A stretch of 5,271 bases of DNA, from NCBI GenBank assembly GCA_030607345.1, contig JAUWKC010000141.1, forward strand, positions 1 to 5,271. Direction: 5' to 3'. The DNA comes from Planctomycetota bacterium (GTDB lineage: Bacteria > Planctomycetota > Phycisphaerae > Sedimentisphaerales > SG8-4). The notes beneath the pieces are model-generated. The model was not told where the DNA came from, did no database searches, and saw only the letters and a program-made list of their open reading frames with translations. A program made the translations under genes and the position numbers. Shown here one piece after another: positions 1 to 4,908 of the stretch (position 1 is the stretch's first letter; every line of letters starts with the position of its first letter).

Positions 1-423
1 AGGTCCATACAGAGACAGATGCCCATGTCGCGTGCTCAAGCCGCACGTCCTGTCCAGGCAAAACAGAATCAGCCATTCGCAAGGCCGCAGCCCAGAATAA
101 TTCCCCGTCCTCGACCCCCAGCGGAACAACCATTAGCGCCGGCGGTTCGCGGGCATCTGGGCCGACCTAAGATGCAGGAGGTACCAGACGTTCCTCCATT
201 GCTAATGCTTGAAGAGCCCCTTGAGCCCATCGCCGAGCTACCCCTGGAACCTATATTCAGGAAGCCGTCCGCGCAGGCTGAAGCACGCCCGCCTGTGTAC
301 ATTTCTGAGCTGCTCTCGGACTCGCCCGACATTGACGAGTTGAGAAAGGCAATCCTCTATTACGAGATTCTGGGCCGGCCTGTCGCGCTTCGTAAGTCAT
401 CGCAAGATATTATCGGACTTTGA
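1..423 (+). CDS. Proline-rich hypothetical protein, C-terminal part (5' end possibly outside window)
   Basis: I do not recognise a named family. The frame is open from the first base to the TGA at 421-423, so the gene is probably cut by the left edge. ATG codons at 19 and 25 are possible starts, but neither has a visible Shine-Dalgarno sequence. From the ATG at 19 the product would be 134 residues. About residues 1-90 are low-complexity, rich in Pro, Ala, Arg and Gln, and probably disordered. They include PRPRPPAEQP and a short internal repeat (EPLEPIAELPLEPI). The last 35 residues look folded: an acidic stretch (SDSPDIDELRKA) leads into a predicted helix, AILYYEILGRPVALR. That ending resembles short C-terminal sequences I recall from other planctomycete hypothetical proteins, an impression not verified here. 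A disordered linker ending in a short conserved helix would suit a docking or scaffold role, which is inference. Confidence 0.6.
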   Translation, partial: RSIQRQMPMSRAQAARPVQAKQNQPFARPQPRIIPRPRPPAEQPLAPAVRGHLGRPKMQEVPDVPPLLMLEEPLEPIAELPLEPIFRKPSAQAEARPPVYISELLSDSPDIDELRKAILYYEILGRPVALRKSSQDIIGL

Positions 424-476
424 TTGGCGCCAGCGCTGTGCCGATTCACGTCGCAGCCGCTCAATCTCATGTCAAA

Positions 477-538
477 GTGGGCGAGGCCGCAAACCATAAC
501 GAGTAAGCAGCGGGTGTGCCGTTTGCCCACCTTCTTTT
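477..538 (+). terminator. Weak candidate terminator after the proline-rich gene
   Basis: GTGGGC (477-482) and GCAAAC (489-494) can both pair with overlapping parts of GTTTGCCCAC (521-530), and the right arm is followed by the T-rich CTTCTTTTA. It lies about 55 bases after the stop at 423, a sensible place for a terminator. The best stem is short or bulged and the loop is long, so the case is weak. Confidence 0.25.
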
Positions 539-597
539 AGGGAGCCTGGCCTGTCTCACAACCGCGCTTCCAAGGCCCGTTTAGCTCTTTATAGGAA

Positions 598-801
598 TTG
601 CTGTCGCGGGGCCCGGTGCGTCATAAAGACCAGGGCCTCCGATGGTCGGCAGTATCACTAAAATGCGGAATATGTCGAACTGGGCCAGCAGAATCGACCG
701 GTAAAGATGCAAGCTACTCCACACATTTGAAAAAGAACCACGATGCCTACCGTCCTATAATATATGTTATGTTTCATTCAGGCCCTTTTTATGGCCCATA
801 G
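598..801 (+). CDS. Doubtful small ORF with a Cys2-His2-like pattern
   Basis: A 67-codon frame begins at a TTG, the first possible start because an in-frame TAG lies at 592-594, and ends at TAG 799-801. The product would contain CGIC, then 16 residues, then HLKKNH. This is a Cys-x2-Cys...His-x4-His arrangement that could bind zinc, although the gap is longer than the usual 12 residues of a C2H2 finger. Against it being a gene: no Shine-Dalgarno sequence, a rare start codon, third-position base use less G+C-rich than the neighbouring genes, and a TATAAT at 756-761 inside it. It could be a decayed fragment of a zinc-finger protein or chance. I assign no function. Confidence 0.2.
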   Translation: MLSRGPVRHKDQGLRWSAVSLKCGICRTGPAESTGKDASYSTHLKKNHDAYRPIIYVMFHSGPFYGP

Positions 802-890
802 CGCGACTTTGGCCTTTTGGGTGAATTTTCTGTCTGCGTGGGCAATTCCGGCGGTCCTGACGTGAGCTCAAGATGACACAGCCGGCGGGT

Positions 891-2495
891 TCAGAATTGA
901 TGGCCGCGGCGCATCGCCTCTTGCGTAGTCTCCATAAGGTTGTCCCAGGCGGTGTCGGCTCGGTCTAAAAGGCCGAGATTCTGAAGAACTATGGAAACGT
1001 TGACGGTGGCGTCGGGATGGGTGAAGTTTTCCTGAAGATAGCGCTGCAGGTTGAGCAGCGATGAAGCGAACCTTATCTTGTCACAGTAGAGAATAGCGGT
1101 TTTGTAATGCAGTTCGAGTGTCTGCGTGTCGAGAGTGGGCGTCTCGGTGAGCTGCTGGAGGGCTTCGGTGTTTTTGCCTGTCTCGAAGAGGCAGACTGCG
1201 AGTTTTGTCCTTGCCCTGCTGAAGGTGGGGTTTATGTGCAAGGCTGCCTTGAAGCCCTTGGCCGCGTCGGCGGGCCTGTCGAGGCCCATAAGCAGGACGC
1301 CGAGCCGGTAGTGCAAATCCGGATTGTCGGGGCGACGTTGGAGTTGCTGCTCGTGGGACCGAATCACGGCGCCAAGCAGGTCATTGGAATGGCTGGGGGT
1401 ATCGTCCGAGTGAAAGTCTTCGCCTAAAGCGTCCTTGAACTGGAGCAAGGCGGCTTCGCCGAATAATAGCGAACTGTTCGGTTGAATTGCAGCGGCGAGC
1501 GACAGTGTCGAGGCCGCCTCGGCAGTCTGTCCAGCCAGCTTCTGAGCGGTCGCCAGGCCGATATATGCGTCGACTATCTGGTCGTTTATGTCGGCAGCCT
1601 TGTTAAACTGTTGTGCGGCAAGACGCCCCCAGGTCATTCGCAGATAACGTGTTCCAAGCTTTATCCTGGCCTCGAGAAAATCGGGACACAGCCGCAGCGC
1701 CTCCTGATATTGGGCGACGGCGTCGGCGTCGGAGCCAAGCAAACCGAGCACATCGGCGCGCTTGACCGCGAGGTCCGCCCTTTCGGGCTCCTGCTCGAGT
1801 AAATAGTCGAGCTGCTGCAGGGCCTCGTCGGGTTGGCCACTGTCGATTAGCTGGTTTATCTCCTCATCGGGGGCGTGGAAGTTATCCGGATGTATTAAAA
1901 TGGCCGTGTTGAAGGTATCGGCGGCTTTGTCGTAGCCGCCCGCGGCAATATATAAATGCCCCAAAATGACAAGCGTCAGCATATCATCGGGGTATTCGTC
2001 CTTCAAAAGTTCATATTCCTGTAGGGTTCTTTCCAGTTGGCCGTTCTTGAAATACACGGCGGCCAGCCGCTGCCTCGGAAGCTCAAGATAATTCTTGAAT
2101 TTAAGACAATCCTGATAGAACTCGACAGCTTCAGCTTCCTTGCCCAGTCGTTCATAACAATGGCCGAGTGCGTAAAGAGCCATGGTATTGTTGGGCTGGC
2201 GCGTATAAACGGAGTTTAGCTGCTCGATTGCCTCTTCCAAATGACATTTTGCCAGGCATATCGCCGCGCCGGCAAGGCGCCCGTATATGCATCCGGGGTT
2301 ATCAAGAAGATACAGCCTTAGCTGTTCCTGCGCCGAGTCGTCCTTTTGCCGGCTCATCAAGTCACTGATTTCGTTTAACCGTTCGATGTTGACCGTATCA
2401 GGCTGCGCCTCGTTGACGGCGTTCAGCCAATGCCACATCAAATCGGCCGTATCGATTACAATCGCCCTGCCGAATATTTCAAGCAATCTGCTCAT
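891..2495 (-). CDS. Tetratricopeptide-repeat (TPR) protein, 534 aa
   Basis: This is a soluble protein built almost entirely of TPR helical hairpins, which normally serve as protein-protein interaction scaffolds. No signal peptide or membrane segment is visible, so it is probably cytoplasmic. Residues 1-30 form a distinct N-terminal helix (MSRLLEIFGRAIVIDTADLM). Recognisable repeats run at about 69-102, 103-136, 138-170, 171-204, 206-237, 239-272, 273-306 and 307-340, then 391-423, 424-457 and roughly 459-527. Typical units are ALYALGHCYERLGKEAEAVE and LHYRLGVLLMGLDRPADAAK. Residues 352-375, acidic and Ser/His-rich (FHSDDTPSHSND), break the register and probably form a loop between two TPR blocks. 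The start is the furthest upstream ATG in frame. It is preceded on the minus strand by AGGTG eight bases away (plus-strand 2504-2508). It is transcribed divergently from the sigma-factor operon. Partners are unknown, and a link to the sigma system is only positional. Confidence 0.92.
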   Translation of the reverse strand: MSRLLEIFGRAIVIDTADLMWHWLNAVNEAQPDTVNIERLNEISDLMSRQKDDSAQEQLRLYLLDNPGCIYGRLAGAAICLAKCHLEEAIEQLNSVYTRQPNNTMALYALGHCYERLGKEAEAVEFYQDCLKFKNYLELPRQRLAAVYFKNGQLERTLQEYELLKDEYPDDMLTLVILGHLYIAAGGYDKAADTFNTAILIHPDNFHAPDEEINQLIDSGQPDEALQQLDYLLEQEPERADLAVKRADVLGLLGSDADAVAQYQEALRLCPDFLEARIKLGTRYLRMTWGRLAAQQFNKAADINDQIVDAYIGLATAQKLAGQTAEAASTLSLAAAIQPNSSLLFGEAALLQFKDALGEDFHSDDTPSHSNDLLGAVIRSHEQQLQRRPDNPDLHYRLGVLLMGLDRPADAAKGFKAALHINPTFSRARTKLAVCLFETGKNTEALQQLTETPTLDTQTLELHYKTAILYCDKIRFASSLLNLQRYLQENFTHPDATVNVSIVLQNLGLLDRADTAWDNLMETTQEAMRRGHQF

Positions 2496-2584
2496 ACGGT
2501 TGGCACCTGCCTAATAGTTAAGGATTACCCTGCTCTGGTGTAGCGTCCGTCATCCGGTGTTTGCGCTGACTCAATCCAGCAAAA

Positions 2585-2613
2585 AATATCGACAATAAAC
2601 AAAGGGCTGTTAA
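2585..2613 (-). promoter_or_regulatory. Candidate sigma-70-type promoter for the TPR gene
   Basis: Read on the minus strand, TTAACA (five of six matches to TTGACA, plus-strand 2608-2613) is followed after exactly 17 bases by GATATT (four of six matches to TATAAT, 2585-2590). Transcription would begin near 2578 and give a leader of about 80 bases before the ATG at 2495. The match was found by eye in an AT-rich patch, so it is only a candidate. Confidence 0.35.
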
Positions 2614-2700
2614 TCACCGTTCCGCCAAACAGTCGGGGCTGGGGGCATTTTGCCGTGTGTATGTGGCGGTTGTGTGTGCTGTAGGGTTTGTTCCGCTTTG

Positions 2701-2742
2701 AAAGGCAGGTTTCCGGACTTTGCCCCCCCTGCCGTTTTTTTT
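2701..2742 (+). terminator. Hairpin plus T-tract upstream of the ECF sigma gene
   Basis: GGCAGG (2704-2709) pairs perfectly with CCTGCC (2728-2733), with an 18-base loop. After one G comes a run of eight T (2735-2742), then CTCTTTTT. Three A before the left arm could lengthen the stem by pairing with the first T if the G at 2734 bulges out. The form is that of a rightward intrinsic terminator, yet no rightward gene lies upstream within this gap. It may end a small RNA or act as an attenuator or insulator before the sigma operon. The large loop lowers confidence. Confidence 0.45.
2719..2734 (+). repeat. 16-base exact direct repeat, copy 1 (in hairpin 3' arm)
   Basis: TTTGCCCCCCCTGCCG occurs here and again at 3445-3460. 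This copy covers part of the loop and the whole right arm of the hairpin at 2701-2742. Bases on either side differ between the copies. Confidence 0.8.
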
Positions 2743-2780
2743 CTCTTTTTGGTGTCGCAAAAACGACCGGTTTTGCACTA

Positions 2781-2786
2781 TATAAT
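2781..2786 (+). promoter_or_regulatory. Perfect -10 box (TATAAT) for the sigma/anti-sigma operon
   Basis: A perfect TATAAT ends 34 bases before the sigma-factor ATG, so transcription would start near 2793 with a short leader. I see no good -35 element at 16-18 bases upstream (the sequence there is A-rich) and no extended TG motif. This suggests the promoter needs an activator or is weak. I found no ECF-type GGAAC...GTC promoter at this site, so autoregulation by the encoded sigma factor is not shown. Confidence 0.45.
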
Positions 2787-2787
2787 G

Positions 2788-2801
2788 AGGATTCGAATCC
2801 T
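2788..2801. repeat. 14 bp perfect palindrome at the probable transcription start
   Basis: AGGATTCGAATCCT is an uninterrupted inverted repeat starting two bases after the TATAAT and covering the predicted transcription start. As DNA it could be an operator for a dimeric repressor. As RNA it would fold to a five-pair stem with a UCGA loop in the 5' leader. It ends 19 bases before the sigma-factor ATG and does not overlap the GAGG ribosome-binding site. Confidence 0.5.
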
Positions 2802-2820
2802 GAACGTTTTTGAGGCGCCG

Positions 2821-3354
2821 ATGGAGCAAACTGATAAATATTACGTTGAACGCTGCCGAAACGGGCATGCGGATGATTTTCGCTTCCTTGTTCGCCGGTA
2901 CCAAGGGCCCCTGCTGGCGCATCTGGCAGGCCGGCTCGGCAGTAGAGACTCGGCCGAAGAGGCCGCCCAGGAAACCTTTGTCAGGGCTTATTTCGCCATT
3001 GGGAAATTAAAAAAGCCGCAGTCACTCTTCAGTTGGCTGCTCGGCATCGCCAGCCGGGTGGCGAAGGAACAGCAAAGAGACCTCCATCGCCGGGGCCAGC
3101 TCGCCGAGTCACTTTCGCAGCGTATCTCAGCCGTGGAGCTCTCGGCGGATTACGCCCTCGAACGGGCCGTTACCGCCCTGCCGGAATCTTACCGACAGGT
3201 TGTGCTGCTGAGATACTATGGCGGTTGTTCGTGCAGCCAGGTCGCGGAAAAACTCGGTATGCCGCTGGGCACGGTGACAAAAAACCTTTCACGCGCTTAC
3301 GCTATGCTGCGCAAATCGCTGCAGCAAAATGAAGATTGTGAGGTGCGAAAATGA
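2821..3354 (+). CDS. ECF-family RNA polymerase sigma factor, 177 aa
   Basis: This protein directs RNA polymerase to a specific promoter set and is normally held inactive by the anti-sigma factor encoded next to it. It has the two usual ECF domains and the usual ECF length. Sigma region 2 spans about residues 18-88, with the conserved AEEAAQETFVRAY core at 45-57 and the SWLLGIASR helix at 71-79. Region 4 spans about 111-167, with LPESYRQVVLLRYYGG at 120-135 and the DNA-binding helix-turn-helix QVAEKLGMPLGTVTKNL at 140-156. I chose the ATG at 2821 because GAGG lies five bases upstream and it gives the normal family N-terminus. The frame stays open further up, but an upstream ATG at 2785 overlaps the TATAAT. 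The stop overlaps the next start (ATGA, 3351-3354), so the two products are probably translationally coupled. The ECF subgroup cannot be assigned from the sequence alone. Confidence 0.95.
   Translation: MEQTDKYYVERCRNGHADDFRFLVRRYQGPLLAHLAGRLGSRDSAEEAAQETFVRAYFAIGKLKKPQSLFSWLLGIASRVAKEQQRDLHRRGQLAESLSQRISAVELSADYALERAVTALPESYRQVVLLRYYGGCSCSQVAEKLGMPLGTVTKNLSRAYAMLRKSLQQNEDCEVRK
3340..3345 (+). promoter_or_regulatory. Ribosome-binding site of the anti-sigma gene
   Basis: GAGGTG lies five bases before the ATG at 3351, inside the last codons of the sigma-factor gene. Together with the ATGA overlap it supports coupled, roughly balanced synthesis of sigma factor and anti-sigma factor. Confidence 0.7.
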
Positions 3355-4697
3355 ACTGCGCAGAATGTAAAGAACTTCTGGTCGGCTATATTGAAGGACT
3401 CTTGGAGGATTCTCAGAAGCAGGCGGTCGAGTCACATCTACAGATTTGCCCCCCCTGCCGGGCCGAGCTAAAGCACATATCCGCCTTACGCGACCGCCTG
3501 ACCACAAACGGAAACGCCTCGACCCGGATAGAGCTCGAAAATGCCGTTCTCGACCGAATCCTTCGCGAGCAGAGTCTAAGATTGAACAAAGCCAACAAAG
3601 CAGACAGACAATTACAGTTATGGAGAAAAATCATGAAAAGCAAAATAACAAAATTGGCCGCGGCGGCGGTGATAATTGCCGTTTCAGCGATGTCAATAAC
3701 CTATTTAGGAACATTCACGTCGCCCGCTTACGCCATCGAGCAAACTATCAAGGCTAACCACAGCGTACGGTACATCTATGTTAAGGCATTCACGGCCGGT
3801 GAGGATGAGCCAAAAGAGTTCTGGGTGCAATGCGACGAACTGGGGGCAGTCAAATGTGCGCGTCTGCACATACCGGAATGGGCGTCCGACGACGGAGCCA
3901 AGGTAGTCGTGTGGAAAGATAACAAAGCGGAGGTATGGCTCAAGAAGAAAAACCTGTTCCTAAAGGTCAGGGACAAAACGGCTGCCGACCGGATGCTCGA
4001 ATTCGTCGACGAGTGCGACCCGAAACTCGCGGTCGAGCGTCTGTACGCACAACAAGAGCAAGGTGCGGTAAAGATAGATATAGAGCAGCCTGATTTGAAA
4101 ACTGAGCCGATAACGGTGACCGCCACATATTTGGCGGACAGTCCGACACCCGGACGCCGTTCGGTTCTATTTGTTGACCAGGCGACGAAGCTGGTTACGG
4201 CCATCAAGTTTTACCAGTTGCAAGAAGGCGAGTACCGCTACGTCGGCTCACAAGAGTATTACGACTACAATCAAGCGATTGACGCTGAAATGTTCAGCCT
4301 GGAAGATGAGATTCCCGCCGATGTCACTCGTATTGACCAGGTTGCGCAGGAGGTGGGTTTGCCGCAGGGGTCGCTTGGCGATGAGGAAATTGCCGTCGAA
4401 GTCGTTCGTCAGTTCTTCGCGGCGCTGATTGTAGAGAATTACACCGAGGCAGGTAGATTGCTGGAGGGTTTTCCAGCGGATAAGTTGGAGCAGGGGCTTG
4501 GGCATATAAAGTTTCTGCGGGTCGTTTCAATCGGGCCGGTCGCGCCACATCCTATCCCCGAGACGAGGGGAGTTCTTGTTCCCTGCACGGTCGAAATCGA
4601 GAAGAACGGCCAAGTCAGTCAGTGGAAGCTGGAGCAACTGGGCGTTCGGCAGGTGCATGGTCAGCCGGGCCGGTGGAGCATCTTCGGCGGGATTTAA
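3351..4697 (+). CDS. Membrane zinc-type anti-sigma factor fused to LolA/RseB-like and NTF2-like domains, 448 aa
   Basis: This is the likely partner that sequesters the sigma factor encoded just upstream. Residues 1-45 form a zf-HC2/ZAS zinc domain: C3, C6 and the hallmark H29-x3-C33-x2-C36. Helical residues 46-95 lead to one membrane segment at about 102-120 (LAAAAVIIAVSAMSITYLG), with lysines on the inner side. The remainder should be outside the cytoplasmic membrane. Residues about 129-330 look like a LolA/RseB-type beta domain, with short strands such as EFWVQCDEL and KVVVWKDNKAEVWL, a LFVDQATKLVTAIKFYQ element and a YDYNQAIDAEMFSL ending. Residues about 345-448 (EEIAVEVVRQFFAAL to WSIFGGI) resemble an NTF2-like fold. 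The domain calls beyond the zinc motif and membrane segment come from pattern recognition. Overlap with the sigma gene fixes the start. The full protein is much longer than a plain anti-sigma factor of 200-250 residues. Release from the sigma factor probably follows an envelope signal or proteolysis, but the signal is unknown. Confidence 0.92.
   Translation: MNCAECKELLVGYIEGLLEDSQKQAVESHLQICPPCRAELKHISALRDRLTTNGNASTRIELENAVLDRILREQSLRLNKANKADRQLQLWRKIMKSKITKLAAAAVIIAVSAMSITYLGTFTSPAYAIEQTIKANHSVRYIYVKAFTAGEDEPKEFWVQCDELGAVKCARLHIPEWASDDGAKVVVWKDNKAEVWLKKKNLFLKVRDKTAADRMLEFVDECDPKLAVERLYAQQEQGAVKIDIEQPDLKTEPITVTATYLADSPTPGRRSVLFVDQATKLVTAIKFYQLQEGEYRYVGSQEYYDYNQAIDAEMFSLEDEIPADVTRIDQVAQEVGLPQGSLGDEEIAVEVVRQFFAALIVENYTEAGRLLEGFPADKLEQGLGHIKFLRVVSIGPVAPHPIPETRGVLVPCTVEIEKNGQVSQWKLEQLGVRQVHGQPGRWSIFGGI
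3445..3460 (+). repeat. 16-base exact direct repeat, copy 2 (in zinc-motif codons)
   Basis: This is the same 16 bases as at 2719-2734. Here they encode the C33-P-P-C36 part of the anti-sigma zinc motif. Confidence 0.8.
3622..3635 (+). promoter_or_regulatory. Possible internal ribosome-binding site and start codon within the anti-sigma gene
   Basis: GGAG (3622-3625) lies seven bases before an in-frame ATG (3633-3635, Met95). The sequence that follows reads as a complete signal peptide: MKSKITK, a hydrophobic core at about 102-120, then SPAYA before I129, an Ala-x-Ala cleavage motif. Starting here would give a 354-residue exported protein with the sensor and NTF2-like domains but no zinc domain. 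Whether the site is used is inference. Confidence 0.35.
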
Positions 4698-4731
4698 CCA
4701 GGCAGAGCGAGGCCAAGTCAATTCAGTACCC

Positions 4732-4763
4732 AAAGGCCGGGCAGGTTTGGCTCGGCCTTTTTT
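4732..4763 (+). terminator. Intrinsic terminator of the sigma/anti-sigma operon
   Basis: AAAGGCCGGGC (4732-4742) pairs with GCTCGGCCTTT (4750-4760) over 11 pairs, one of them G-U, with a seven-base loop. A run of six T ends at 4763. It lies 34 bases after the anti-sigma stop codon and separates this operon from the next sigma gene, which therefore needs its own promoter in 4764-4908. Confidence 0.87.
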
Positions 4764-4862
4764 GTGCGTTTGCCGAAGAAAGCGGGGTTTTTCGGGCACA
4801 GAGGCCAACGCTGGCGTAAAAAATCAATTTGACTTACACTAAAGCCGGCACCAGAGACGTCT

Positions 4863-4889
4863 TAACGGTGACGGTCGTTAGTCCGGACT
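4863..4889. promoter_or_regulatory. Overlapping inverted repeats upstream of the second sigma gene
   Basis: TAACG (4863-4867) and CGTTA (4876-4880) form an inverted repeat with an eight-base gap. The perfect 10 bp palindrome AGTCCGGACT (4880-4889) begins on its last base and ends 19 bases before the ATG. A TTGACT lies upstream at 4829-4834, but no convincing -10 box stands 16-18 bases after it. The site could be an operator or leader hairpins. This 145-base gap otherwise shows nothing clear. Confidence 0.3.
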
Positions 4890-4908
4890 TAAATCAAGCG
4901 GGCCTTAA

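Larger units (their letters stand above)
424..890. other. Gene-poor stretch between the proline-rich gene and the TPR gene
   Basis: About 470 bases lie between two convergent genes. Apart from a weak terminator-like fold (477-538) and one doubtful short frame (598-801), I see no gene, tRNA or repeat array. There is an 8 bp palindrome CAGCGCTG at 431-438 just after the first stop. No hairpin followed by a T-tract on the minus strand was found below 891, so the end of the TPR transcript is not defined by the sequence. Confidence 0.5.
2496..2820. other. Divergent intergenic regulatory region
   Basis: This 325 bp gap separates two divergently transcribed units. From left to right it holds the leader of the TPR gene, a candidate minus-strand promoter (2585-2613), a GT-rich stretch without convincing coding content (about 2650-2690), a rightward hairpin with T-tract (2701-2742), a TATAAT (2781-2786), a 14 bp palindrome (2788-2801) and a GAGG ribosome-binding site (2812-2815). 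The gap is long for a simple pair of promoters, which leaves room for a leader RNA or a small RNA. Confidence 0.7.

Noticed and set aside
756..761. TATAAT on the plus strand
   Set aside because: No -35 element at a suitable distance (TTGAAA at 727-732 leaves 23 bases), and no rightward gene follows.
780..800. GGCCCTTTTTATGGCCC as a terminator
   Set aside because: The GGCCC units are direct repeats. Only the self-complementary GGCC could pair, giving a four-pair stem without a T-tract after it.
1107..1802. Long open frames on the plus strand opposite the TPR gene
   Set aside because: They are antisense to a clear TPR repeat protein, show no domain of their own and reflect its codon bias.
2711..2722. 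Minus-strand CAAAGTCCGGAA resembling the conserved AAAGTCCGG of RNase P RNA
   Set aside because: Only this short string matches. The surrounding sequence lacks the rest of the RNase P RNA core.
2788..2803. TTCGAATCC, resembling the T-arm of a tRNA
   Set aside because: Fitting the T-loop leaves an A-C mismatch where the conserved G53-C61 pair should be, and no acceptor, D or anticodon arms are found nearby.
2650..2820. N-terminal extension of the first sigma factor (57 more residues)
   Set aside because: The extension crosses the terminator-like hairpin and the TATAAT, has no ECF-like sequence, and the ATG at 2821 has GAGG at five bases and gives the normal family length.
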